NCBI GenBank assembly: GCA_024305405.1
Contig: JAKNDB010000110.1
Span: 1,674,001-1,738,000 of the forward strand
DNA from: Dirofilaria immitis
Lineage: Eukaryota; Nematoda; Chromadorea; Rhabditida; Onchocercidae
Length of the DNA: 64,000 nucleotides
Reading direction: 5' to 3'
Shown here: in pieces, positions 13,946-25,300 of the stretch
Numbering within the stretch: the first letter of the stretch is position 1
How the letters are laid out: every line of letters begins with the position of its first letter
Made by a program: the position numbers and the translations under genes
The notes under the pieces: model-generated
The model's database searches: none
The model's input: only the letters and a program-made list of their open reading frames with translations
Told to the model about the DNA's origin: nothing

Positions 13946-16900
13946 ATGTCACCTACGCCTTTAACAAGTGAAGATGATGTAACTGCGCCTGATAGAAGCA
14001 AGAACAATTCACTATCTTTGGAAAAATTTTGCAAAGTGGAGTGTATTTATTCATTGTTTAATTTTTAATCCATGAGTTTCTGCTTTTTTTCAATTAGTCA
14101 AATTCATTATAAATATGATTGCTCAAATAGTTAAACTAATTTAAGGCAATTACTTATTTGAAGTTCGTAGAATATGTAGAAAATGCCATGTATTTTGCTT
14201 ATATATTGTATGTAAAGAAAAAAATCTTTTAGTTATATACTTTTTAGTTATATCTTATTATTTTTAAATTCCTGTAGGTATATGGTGATCGTGCTATTGG
14301 TTATAATTTCTCAGTGATAACATGTGAATCCTGCAAAGCATTTTTCGACGAAATGCTAATCGGCAAGAGGTTAATCAAGATATTTCACTATTTTGATTGC
14401 TTTTAATTGGGAAGAGAATCGTATATTATTAGGTTGACACACACAGAACTTTTGTTTGGTCTAATTTTATAAGGTTTTTTATGCAGCTATCTAATAGATG
14501 GATGATAGCTCATACATTACCTTATCGATAATTTTTATTTCACTCTATTTCTGAAATAGAGATTTAAAAAAATCCTAAATTTCGTTTGTTTTTAATTTTA
14601 ATTTAGTATGCTAATTAAAATCAATCATTTTAAGTTTCTAAAATGTCCATTCAATCAAAACTGTATCATAAATGTATTAAAACGAAGGTTTTGCCAACCA
14701 TGTCGATTGAAACGTTGTTTACAGGTATGTAGCAAAATGCAAAACGGAAGCTTAGTTTCGTTTTATCTTTCTTTGTTTTTTCAATTTTCAATTCAAATTA
14801 TATTCATTTTCAATAGCAATTAATCTAGCAAATTTTAAAATCCACAAATATTCAAGTTATATTTATTTCTAGTTTGATGATATATTTAGAAGCAAAGTTT
14901 GATTGGGATTTTTACAGGTAGGAATGAAAAGGAATGGATAATGCGAGAAGGTTATCGATCGCGAAAACACAGATTATCAACAATTCCGGAAAATGGTAAA
15001 GAAATCAAAAAATTATTTGATCAAATTGAAGATGGTGATGTTGCGGTACCAAAGCAAGTGCTTGTAGAACTCGTTAAAAATCGACTACAAAGTAATGGTT
15101 TACTTGAATGAACTAAAAACTTTTAACAAATCTGTGTCTTTTTTAGTATGCATAGTTTTTTCCATAGGTTGCTAAATTTTATATCTGGTGAATTTTGCCA
15201 TCTTGAATCATTTTAGGTTTCATAATATTTTCTACTACATTACGCATTATGTGTAGTTGAAGTCGAATATAAGTATTTCATTCGATTCTTTCAGATTTCT
15301 GAATAAGGAAGCACAGATAGAAGGATTACAATTTGACATGATATAGCTCGTGATATTCATTTTCTTAGATGACAAGTTAAAAAATTAGATAAATTTATTC
15401 TAAATACTAGAATTTCAGACGTCAAACAGTTTGTCAATGTAAATGCACCTGCGGATATCAGACTGACTGCTGTATCATTGTTTACAGAGCAAAGATTCCT
15501 GTTACCTGACGACATAATTGTTCCGTTCAATCCAATGAATCAATTTCCTCGAACAAGTCAAGACAATTTTTATCCAGAACGAGGGTTTGTTAAATTTATA
15601 ATTAAAATTTTATTGTGATTTCTAATTTCTGGATTATAGCATTCATAATTAAAATTAGAATAGAGTGTCCACTGGTTATACAGAATTGTTTAATGCCTAT
15701 ACCGCAAATACCAGTGTCCGTTGTACCGGAAATATCGACAAAATGGAGCGGAAATGTTGGTTTTGCAGCACCAATAACACCGCAGCAGACGTACACTTCA
15801 GGTACAAATTTCAGTTTCAATACTTAGCCAATATGAAATTGTCCAAGGATTACATTTCTTCGTAAGATGCTGGAATGTGTCTCATGAAGAAGACAGATAA
15901 ATCTTATTTAATTATAAACACGCGAAGTTCATGTAGAAATTTTAAGTTTTGGTTTGTTATATTAGCATCAAAAGTGTGAAAAATCATTTTGCTTAGGGAT
16001 TGTAAAATATTTCAACCAGTATATCTCAAAATACTACTAAAAATTATTTCAGAAAAGAATTACCTTCCTTTGGATGCGTATGAAAAACTGTTTGCAGATG
16101 ATAAATTACTTATTCAGGTAAATTGCTTCATTTTTTGAGAACGAATTATTTCTTGTTATGTGTGTGTTCAATAAAGTGCTTATGATATTAAATCAGGTCA
16201 GAAGAATAAATTAAATAAAATTTTTCTAACGCATTTTGTAAAAATTTTTATCAAATTTACAAAATATATCACTAAACACAATTTTCAAGGAATTAGTTAC
16301 CCCGAATGATATCCTGAAGCACCCTTTGATTTATTTACAAATCACAGATATTCTAGTGAGTTATCGCTTATGGATCTTGTTGGAATGACCGATTTAGCAC
16401 TTCGACGTATTATCATCATGGCCAAAGAACTTACATTTTTCAAAGTTTATCAAGCAAGGATCAAATTTCTATTCTCAAAGGCCCTTCTTTAGTGATATTT
16501 TTTTCAATATTTTTGAGCAATTTATTTCTGCTATAATTCAGCATCCTTTTGCTGGACTATAAAACTGACAAAAATTTTGAATTCAACTGAAAAATAAAAG
16601 CAAACGTTTTTCGTTTTTTTCCAAAAATCCAGAATTATTATTGATTTGATTGATGCGATTTGAATTTAGAGTTTGAGTTCTCATTTTTGAAAACCTTTTA
16701 AAATTTCAAACAAGCTTTCTTATTTAATGGAATATTTAATTTTCGAAATCCAATCAAAATTCAAGGAATATTTGAATCGAAATGAAAGAATTAATTTGCT
16801 GCATAAAAATGAAATTGCATCTTTGATCCCAAAACTATTGCTGCAGGATCATGCACTGAATTGCTGATATTACGAGGAGTTATGGGTTTGATCAAAAAAG

Positions 16901-19563
16901 CATGCGTGGAATACGAATGTAATGCAGGTTTGTGTTCTTACTGGTATGAAGTGTAAATTTTTAACTTTCAACATAAGCGCATAGCTAGGTAAAAGTTACT
17001 ATACAAACTTAAATATCAATAACTTCTCTTCTATTATCAGTAACTTTCTCTTCTATTATCAGTGACTAAATTTATTCTATCTTAAAAGTATCGAATTAAA
17101 TGAAATCAGCCAATACGAATTAATTCTCACAGCAGACACTTAAAATAGATAAATTTTATTTATTAAAATTTAATTAAGTTTTCTTAAAATCTAAATAAAA
17201 ATGAACTAACTGAAATAATTTAAGATCTTTAGTTTCCATTACAACGATTATTGCTCTTATAATAATATTTCGTTGTTATCATCAATACTATCCAAATCCC
17301 TTGTATCACTTAGTACTATGCTTTGTAATCTTTATCAGTCTCTTAATCTTTTCAATTACTCATCAAATAAATAGTAAGCTCTGTTCATCGCTAGAAAAAA
17401 TGTCTACAGAAATAGGAAAATTGTAATTAAACAATTCAAATAATGCAAAGATAATTAGATCAGATTTTTAAATATAAAGGAGTATATTTCATCTCTTTGG
17501 TAACAAATAATACTTTGTGAAGAGTAAAAAATACCGGTATTGTAATATGATAGCAAGAATAATTCATTAGGTTAAACTATTCCTGTTGGTCAATCTTTAG
17601 TTTAAGTAGATATACGATGACTTAACCAAAAGCTTGTATGATAAAAAAGTGAAATTCTCCTTTTCAATTGGAGATTTTGCAGTGAGCACTAATGGTGAAT
17701 TCCTCATTCAATGAATTCCAACATTTATCCTTATCGGCTTATTACACTTCTGAAGCAAACAGAAGCAGGATGTAACAGAAGCATAGGTTTTGGAAGTTAA
17801 AGGCTAGGCTCATGACTAGATGGAAGAAAAGTGACATTTGACGATATTGTGGAATTGATGAAGCAAAAGAATAGATAATAGAAATTATTAGATATTGGGT
17901 TACTGGGAATACATATAATACTTTGCAGGCATTTTGCCAAATATTTGCTGGAACTTTTTAACTCCATTTTCTATCACTTGACTAATTGTTTCTACCCTAG
18001 TTCCAGCGTTATGCGCTGAAGTGACAACAGGCATTAATTATTATTTAACATACTTATGTGCTATAAAAAGTCAAAAATTCGAGACAATAGATGCTTTGAC
18101 TATATACAAGCCAACCTCACCATAAGCAGCCGTTTCAAATATCATATTATCTGTCCACCAGTACAAAATTTGGTGCAACTTTTTTATATCCAATTAAAGC
18201 ATCAGCAACAATTCCACTTGAATCTTTAATAACCCAAAATTTTTATGGCTAAACAAATTACGGACAATTCCTACAAAAGGCTTATTCTTGCTTCTGATAT
18301 AATATTATAAAGCGTAGCTAGCTGTACATATGATTTTTCGAGCAGTTTTTCAAGCCATAGAATCTTCTCGTGATTTAAAACTCTGTATAAATTAGGACGG
18401 TCATTAGATTGTCGTGAAGAAGCATACTCTTACAAAAATTAGACCACTCGAGGGTTTAAAAAGGCATATGAGTTTTGCAAACTTTATCGAGAAATTTTAT
18501 TGGCGTTCATTCTTTCAATTTTTCTGCTTTTTCTTTCCCTCAATATCATTTCGCTTCGTAATTTTCTTTATAAAGCTCAGAAATATTTTTAGAAATGATT
18601 TGCCATGAAGATATTTAAATTATACTGCCATATATATCTTGAAGATAATTTGAGATCTTTGCCATTGTATTATATTTCCTAATATCCCTTAATTATGAAA
18701 TGCAACAGATATATGGTATTTATAGTAAGATGATTCAATCAGGTTATTTTGATTACTTGAGATTATATGCATTAAACTGATTGAATTTTTACTGTCTTAC
18801 TTCAGAGTTCAGCTGAATTAGAGATCAAATTAGATATACTAAAGAATTCTAAAGAATCGAAACACTATGAGGAGCACAAGAGGTACCAATATTTATGATC
18901 TAGTTTCATGAAGTTAGTCCTATTTGATTCAAAAATCACAGAAATAATAGCAGCGTGAAGATTTCGGAATAGAAAAATTCTAATTTTTGGAAAATAAGCA
19001 TTTCTTGATTCCATTTAACGAATTTCTTGAAATTATTGGAAATATCTACCAGCAGATTTCTAACGACATTTGGCGAGAAATGGGGTAAGAATGAATATAT
19101 TATGCTACTGCTTAATGCGATAACATTGTTTTCACCATTTCGTACCAATCTTCAAGATATTCAAGAATTACAAAAAATACGACAAACATATTGCGACATT
19201 CTGAGAAGGTATGATTCAAGGATACAAATTTTTATCAAGACTTTCTCCGCAACTTTTTTGTTGATTTCAAATGAATTTTAGATTAAATGGGTTTCAAGTT
19301 CTGGTGAACTCGTCATGTAGCATTTTGAAAGGCTAATGTAACTGATCAGCTTAGATAAGTAAAAACTTCTGCTTTGTCTATTTAACCGAAAACTACTCAA
19401 AACTGCCACCCTATACTGTTGTAATCGGCCTTTACGTAGCACCTGAAGCGAAAGAATCATATCAAGGACTGCTCAAGAAACTAGGTGTAGAACTGAATCA
19501 GTTGAGTCAAAGCCTGTTACGCATTTACCATGGCTTAGACAACAGCAAAGTGAATCCATTCTG
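13946..19563 (+). CDS. Nuclear hormone receptor, DAF-12/NHR-8/NHR-48-like; frame broken in several exons
   Basis: This is a ligand-regulated transcription factor. Proposed exons: 13946-14035, 14278-14369, 14635-14724, 14918-15091, 15419-15584, 15664-15801, 16053-16117, 16290-16480, 16847-16927, 18806-18882, 19056-19208, then a poorly bounded last exon of about 19390-19563. The DNA-binding domain shows the P-box CESCKAFF characteristic of the DAF-12 group, the second finger KCPFNQNC..CQPCRLKRCLQ and the extension GMK-EWIM. The ligand-binding domain shows LALRRIIIMAKEL, KDQISILKG, LDILKNSK and EYIMLLLNAITLFSP. About 500 codons. Single missing bases are inferred at 14346, 14927-14930, the 15584/15664 junction, near 16350, and at 16436-16440, 16887-16889 and 16894-16899. 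The second zinc cysteine is Tyr (CKVYGD). The last exon (LKKLGVELNQLSQ) is tentative. It is either a real receptor with consensus errors or an early pseudogene. Confidence 0.75.
14027..14932 (+). other. Nuclear-receptor zinc-finger DNA-binding domain
   Basis: The domain is spread over four exons. The first finger starts FCKVYGDRAIGYNF and continues VITCESCKAFF. The second finger is CPFNQNC with CQPC in RRFCQPCRLKRCL. The P-box residues ESCKA match the DAF-12/NHR-8 class. Restoring one C at 14346 turns the local reading into FFRRNANRQE, the normal finger-one recognition helix. As assembled, the exon leaves frame there. Confidence 0.85.
17024..17063. repeat. Two direct copies of an 18-bp unit in a receptor intron
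   Basis: The unit ttctcttctattatcagt occurs at 17024-17041 and again at 17046-17063, a 22-base period. Both copies contain a pyrimidine tract followed by CAG, so they resemble a duplicated 3' splice site, but no coding frame follows. Confidence 0.7.
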
Positions 19564-20690
19564 ACCTCTCCCAACAGGAATGAAAGATGTTTATGCATTA
19601 TTCCTTGCTTTTTCTTCCCCTATCCATTTCTGGCTTTTTAAATTGTGGTATTTTAATTTCTCACCATTTCTTGAAATAATGTATGAGTTAAAATGAAAAA
19701 TATACGTTGTCATTTGATTTTTCTATAACCATTTATTTTTTATAACTACTTATTCAATAACACAAATTATGCTGTTAAATTTTATCCTTTCCTAGCATGC
19801 TTTAAAATTGTCGTTTATCTCAGTATTAGAATTTTACGCCGGGGATGAATTATTAGAAACAATAGCACTATCAATGGGCAAAATATGCGTCTAAAAACTG
19901 TATACTATTGAATTGAAAAATAAGTTTTACGACGAGTTAAAGGTGATTGACATCAATGATGGGTTCAGAAACCCGAGATATAAGGGAATATACTTCGAGA
20001 GGAATAATGACCTTAACATAGTTCCTGTTAGGGTGACCAAATTTTCGCTTGGAAAAAAATAAAACCAATTTCATCTTGGCATTAGTTTGAGATTTGGAAT
20101 TCAAAAAATTAGCTTCACGAAACCGTCTCATGAAAGATTCATATATATTACCGTACCAAATCACATCACTCCAAAACATTGCAACAGCATGATTTCACCA
20201 TAAATACTATAGCAACAAGCAGATTGTTACCGAAATTTCTTAAATATTAAGAAAAAATAATAAACTCGAGGTCCAGAAATCTCTCATGTTGTGAGAACCG
20301 CTTCCATCCAATGACGATGTGATCGAGGTTAGTCCGGAATTCATGAATATTGGACTCATGTTAATATTATAGCTGAACAATGTTTTATTTTTTCTCGGAG
20401 TTTGCAATCGCTAAGAAGATATCAGTAACTTGATCGATCATAATGAACAGCTATTAGCACAAAATAAACCGTAGTTTCAATATTGATAGGAAATCTTGGT
20501 GCAACAACACAGCCTATATCACAAAATCATGCGCTTGATTAAATCTTTCGAACGATTAGTCAAGCAAAATATTTTGCAGGAATCAAGAGCATGAATCTTG
20601 ATACAATATATATATAGCCAATTTTTGAAGCAAAATAATGGACCAAACTTCTCCAGTCAAACTAAACAGCTCTGATGTCCTGTGTAAATA
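17934..20690 (-). pseudogene. Scattered coding-like segments of an unidentified protein, frame-broken
   Basis: Several minus-strand stretches read like protein but do not join. One at about 18290-18425 contains SNDRPNLYRVLNHEKILWLE. One at about 18050-18300 contains KPFVGIVRNLFSHKNFGLL and later FETAAYGEVGLYIVKAS, with a stop between them. One begins with ATG at 18034 (MPVVTSAHNAGTRVETISQ). The open frame 19937-20179 contains NRNYVKVIIPLEVYS. One at about 20550-20690 contains FDWRSLVHYFASKIGYIY. I do not recognise a family. The frame breaks could be the same consensus errors seen elsewhere, or true decay. The right part lies opposite the last receptor introns, so one of the two calls may be wrong. 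Confidence 0.3.
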
Positions 20691-20699
20691 CGTTCAGTG

Positions 20700-22366
20700 G
20701 ATAATAAAAATTCCACAAAAGGAGAAGCGAAATTTTGGATACATAAACTATTCACTGAATAGCTCTAGCAATATAATTTTATCAAAGGACGCAAATTCCC
20801 AAGAACAATGTTGAAGCAATCAAACAATCATTAATGACATTGCAAAACTGGTCTTAGAACTGCTAACAATATGTTAGTAACGCTTCCTTTTCCTTGCCTT
20901 TCCTGCCCTTTTTCTTTCTATAATTTTAAACAGTATAACTATTTAATATTCTCTTTTGTCCTTTTCTTGATCTAATACGGCAAATAAATTAAATCAATAG
21001 CAGAATAAACCATATCCTTTAAAAAATGGAAAAAAGGGCAGGACCATACCACATTTAAAACATTTATAACCGGTTAGAGAAATGATCATAACAATAATAA
21101 TAGGATCGATAACAATGAACAGGAGTCATGGACTAAGAAAGACATCATCTCATCGCCCAAGTTGTATTTACGATCTTAACCCCAAGCATATAGAATAAGA
21201 AAAAAATTCCTAACGCTTCTACATAAAATTTTTGATGCCCCAAATGAAGGATATGCATCAACATTACTAATAGTCCATTCTCCTGCTCCTCACCTTATTT
21301 TTTCCTTCGTTGTTATCGTTTCACTTCCTTTGCCCTCTTCTTGTGAGGCATTATTTAACTGCCTCATTGGTTAATAGGCCCTGATTACGAGGCAATCCTC
21401 CTCGAAGAACCATAACCCCAGGCCCAAAATAAGCCATAAAAATAGTGTTTGTTTTTGTGATTGACAGAATGATAAGAATGATTAGAATGAGAGCATAAAA
21501 CATTTTCATCATTATCATCAGCAACAGAAACAGCGCAGCAACAACAATAGTAATAGTGTAGTAGAAGCGCAGCAGCAATATGCAAATTAAAAATCCATAC
21601 TGGTGTTCTCTTTCCAAGAGGAAAAGAGTAAATAAGAACACATACAAATATACTACTATTTTGCATTTTTCTGGAAATCATTTCAAAATTCTCCAGTATT
21701 TAAATCTAGCTTGGAAGAAAAGGAAAAGGTAATAAGTAATAAAACACAAAACAGCGTAACATAACATACTTACAGGAAAAGAATGAGGAAAAAACATACA
21801 ATGAATTATAGGATAACTTTAAAAAGCAACAATAATTCAAAAATAAACAGGGGCACCCTACAGAAAAGACATTGAGACATATATATTGATAATAAAATGT
21901 AGAAAGTACACAAAAGAGGAGGAAGCAAGTGGGTTTTGCAGAAAAACTTTGAGCAAGGGGCCTAGGGGCAGTTCAGGCTAACCGTACACAATTCTCGTTC
22001 CTGATTATCACTGTATCATCAAAATAAAGCAAACTTTTCATCAGTATTTTGAATCTACTTCAATTCTTGCTACAAAATAAGAACAAGAATTATCTTTGCA
22101 TTTTCTGATACTTCTTATTATTGTGAATTCAAGAAGCGATGAGTTCCTCGCGGCTAATAAATTTACTAGTGAAAACAACACGAATGATTCAGGTGAACAA
22201 TTAGCTCTCCATAGCATCACGCACTGAAAAATCATGCTAATTAAGTAGTGAAAATAAGCCTTTAACGATATGATACAAAAGGTGTCTGTATTCTATTTAA
22301 TACCATCACCGATAAACTAACAGACAAATAAAATAAATGAGTGGTTTAACTGCAGACAACTTGAAC
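20700..22366. other. Intergenic and probable 3' flank of the MATH gene
   Basis: I see no exon I can support here. Two overlapping minus-strand frames of 98 codons at 21351-21681 are hydrophobic and serine/tyrosine-rich, lack splice context and overlap each other in different frames, which argues against coding. The segment just below 22367 is expected to hold the 3' untranslated region of the minus-strand gene. Confidence 0.5.
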
Positions 22367-25300
22367 TCATTTTAAGGTGTGCCCTTTTTGTCTGACTTGC
22401 AGTCTTACATTCATCTTGAAGCATACTGCATTACCGGATTAGCTGATAATTCCGTCGCATAACTTTTAAAACAATACTAAAAACCAAAAACCTCTTACTT
22501 TGTTGTTGCATAAGATTATGCGGATGAACATTAGGTTGCTGGGTCTGAATACGTGCCGAAGGTGTTTGATAAGGATCGACACCAGATAGATTCATGCCAA
22601 CTGAATTTGGTATCACATTCGGAGGAGGTTGATGCATCATTGGTGGCATATTGCTGCTTTTACTCCACATCTGCAATAAATTAACAACTTCATATGAAGA
22701 AAAATGTCAAACGTTCGCTGGCTATCATATATCATAGAAGTTTAAAATTATTGCGTTAAAGAAATCACTTCGAAGAATCAAACGATTTATCGATAGCCAA
22801 AATTGTGTGTAGCAGTGTTCAAAGTCGATGAGTTATCTTGAAAACGATAAAAATGAACCACTACATAAATTCAATAATTTTATTGCTAATTCGAAATCCT
22901 TTCAAGTTTTTTCAAGAACATCAAAAGAGAAAATATAAATTCTTTAGAAGCCTTTTAAAACCATAATTATTGGACTTTGTTTTATTCTCTTCCAGTGCAG
23001 TAGTAACTCAAAATTCACTTGCAACATAACTGCACAATTGCCAGACGTTTATAAAATAGAAAATGAAACCTGTGCTTTAGCTGAAGATACTGCAACATAG
23101 CTTATTAATTCGCGTAAAGGAAGTGTCTTAAAACTTGGTAAATTATTTCGTATCATATATTCGTTTATGTATTCCTTCAAGTTTTCACTGAAAATAAGAA
23201 AATGTTAGCAATTATATCTAGTATTAATACCAATAATATCTCAGCATAAAATATCAACTTAATGTTTTTTAGCGTTTGGCGCACCACACATTTCATATAG
23301 GAAAATCGTAGCGAATGAACTGGACAAATTGAAAAAAAAAAAAAAAAAAAAAAAAAGGTCTATAAAACCTGAAAATGAAACTACGAGACCAATCAGATGA
23401 AATTAGCATCACAGAATTAACTTACAGCGAGATATGTGGAAAATGACTTCTTAGGGTATCCAGCAAAGTATCACGTCGAGGAGATGAACTGCGACTGTTC
23501 ACCAATGCACTCTAAACAATTTCATGATCGGTCGTGAGGCGGGAAAGCAAAAATAAAATCGAAAAATTAGGAATGAAAAATAATCTGATAAGGTTAAAAA
23601 GATATTAAACCATACAGTGACATCAGAAGTGTTCGAAGAAGGAGCGTGATAACCAGTCCAACTAGGCCACTGCTGTGACTGATAACCACTTCCTTGATGC
23701 TGCAAATGATTGTAATGACTTGGCTGATTCGATATTATACTGTTGCTGTTGCCTCCAGCTGAAAATTTTACAAAAATAAAACTAGACATATCAGAAATCT
23801 AATTTCCAAACAAACAAAAGCATCCTTAATTCAAAAACTTACAGGATAACGTATTAAGCCATTCGCTCCCGCCTCCATTACTCCAGCCATTCGACTGCGA
23901 TGTGAAATGGCTACTCGTATTAGGAATACCAGGTGGTGGATGAGAGAGCTATAAACACTGGTTATAAAATTAACAACAAACAAAAAATGATGTTAAGAAA
24001 AGCTAGGAAATTAACTAAACCTGAGCAGAATTGCCGCTGGTGCTGATACCATAATCGGTACCGATGGGTCCGAATGAACGACTAGGATTGAGCAGTTCGT
24101 TAATCGAATTCATGGCAAGCGGTGCATCCCAACTAGAACCCCAAGCAGTAGGCAATGATAATCCAGAAGACGAAGATGTACTGGTGGATGCTTGTGTGGT
24201 AGTGCTCGAAGAACTGACTGTTGTGGTGTTGCTGCTAGCATAGTCTATCACTGAACCCGTATGACTAGTAGGTCGAACCCCTAAAGCATATTTTGAGATT
24301 TACATGACATGGAACTGCACTGATTTGATTATGTCGACATTTAAAAAAACGCGCAGTTTGTAAAAATAAGATTTTCATACGAAGTATATATAAAACATTA
24401 TGAAATGAAATAAGATTTACATTCCTTTTAATTTTAAATGCTTCAATTTCAAACAGGATTTCATTCCATTAACTTTTTTCACGAATACATCTGTATAGCA
24501 AATAAAGAAAACAAACCGATCGGTGCTATTGACGTTGTCGTGCCGGTGGGTGATTTCAGAGGAGAAGATGATGGAGGAGCAGGTGCTTTCGACATTGGCT
24601 GCATTGGTGAACCCGGTGCAACACTGCCAGGGGTTAACGAAGAATCTAAAAACTCCAGTCCAAGATTTATCATTATACACTCAGAAATAATTCGAAGAAT
24701 AGTATATTGCTAAAAATACCAGCTAAAAACTTACTGATAACTACGCTAGCTGTAGGAGCCCGATTACCAATGACTCCCACAGCTGGTATAACAGGCGTCA
24801 CAGTTTTTTCAGGACCAGCAGGCGATATTTGAGATGCGAATTGTCCTAATTTGAATTTTGGTGCAGGTGGAGGTTTCGGTACACTAATTCTTGGTAACTG
24901 GGCAATTGTCTTTCCAGCTTTAATTTGTTCAATCTAGAAAATGACACCGATCAACATGGTGTATGCAAAAATTATTTCCTTTGGAATCAAATATCTGGAT
25001 CAAATGAACTTGAAGTAATTTTGAAGTGATTTTTACGGAATTTACATTTTTTCGCTCTCTCTCTCTCGAAACATGAGTTCCCATAAATTCTGGAAATTTC
25101 AAGTCCAAAAGCCTCGCACAATTTACTGTTTTAGGTAAATTAACTCGATCAAAAATTTGCAAAACGTATACTATGTGGATCGAGAAGCTTACCTGTGTAG
25201 CAAATTCGGCTTTTGCAGTGGCAATGGAGTAGCCACCTCCTCCCGTTTAGCTCTCCACTCAGCAACCGCTCCTTTCAATTCCTCCACCGCAACGGGATTC

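Noticed and set aside
21351..21681. Two overlapping minus-strand 98-codon frames
   Set aside because: They overlap in different frames, so at most one could be real, and neither has splice context or a known motif.
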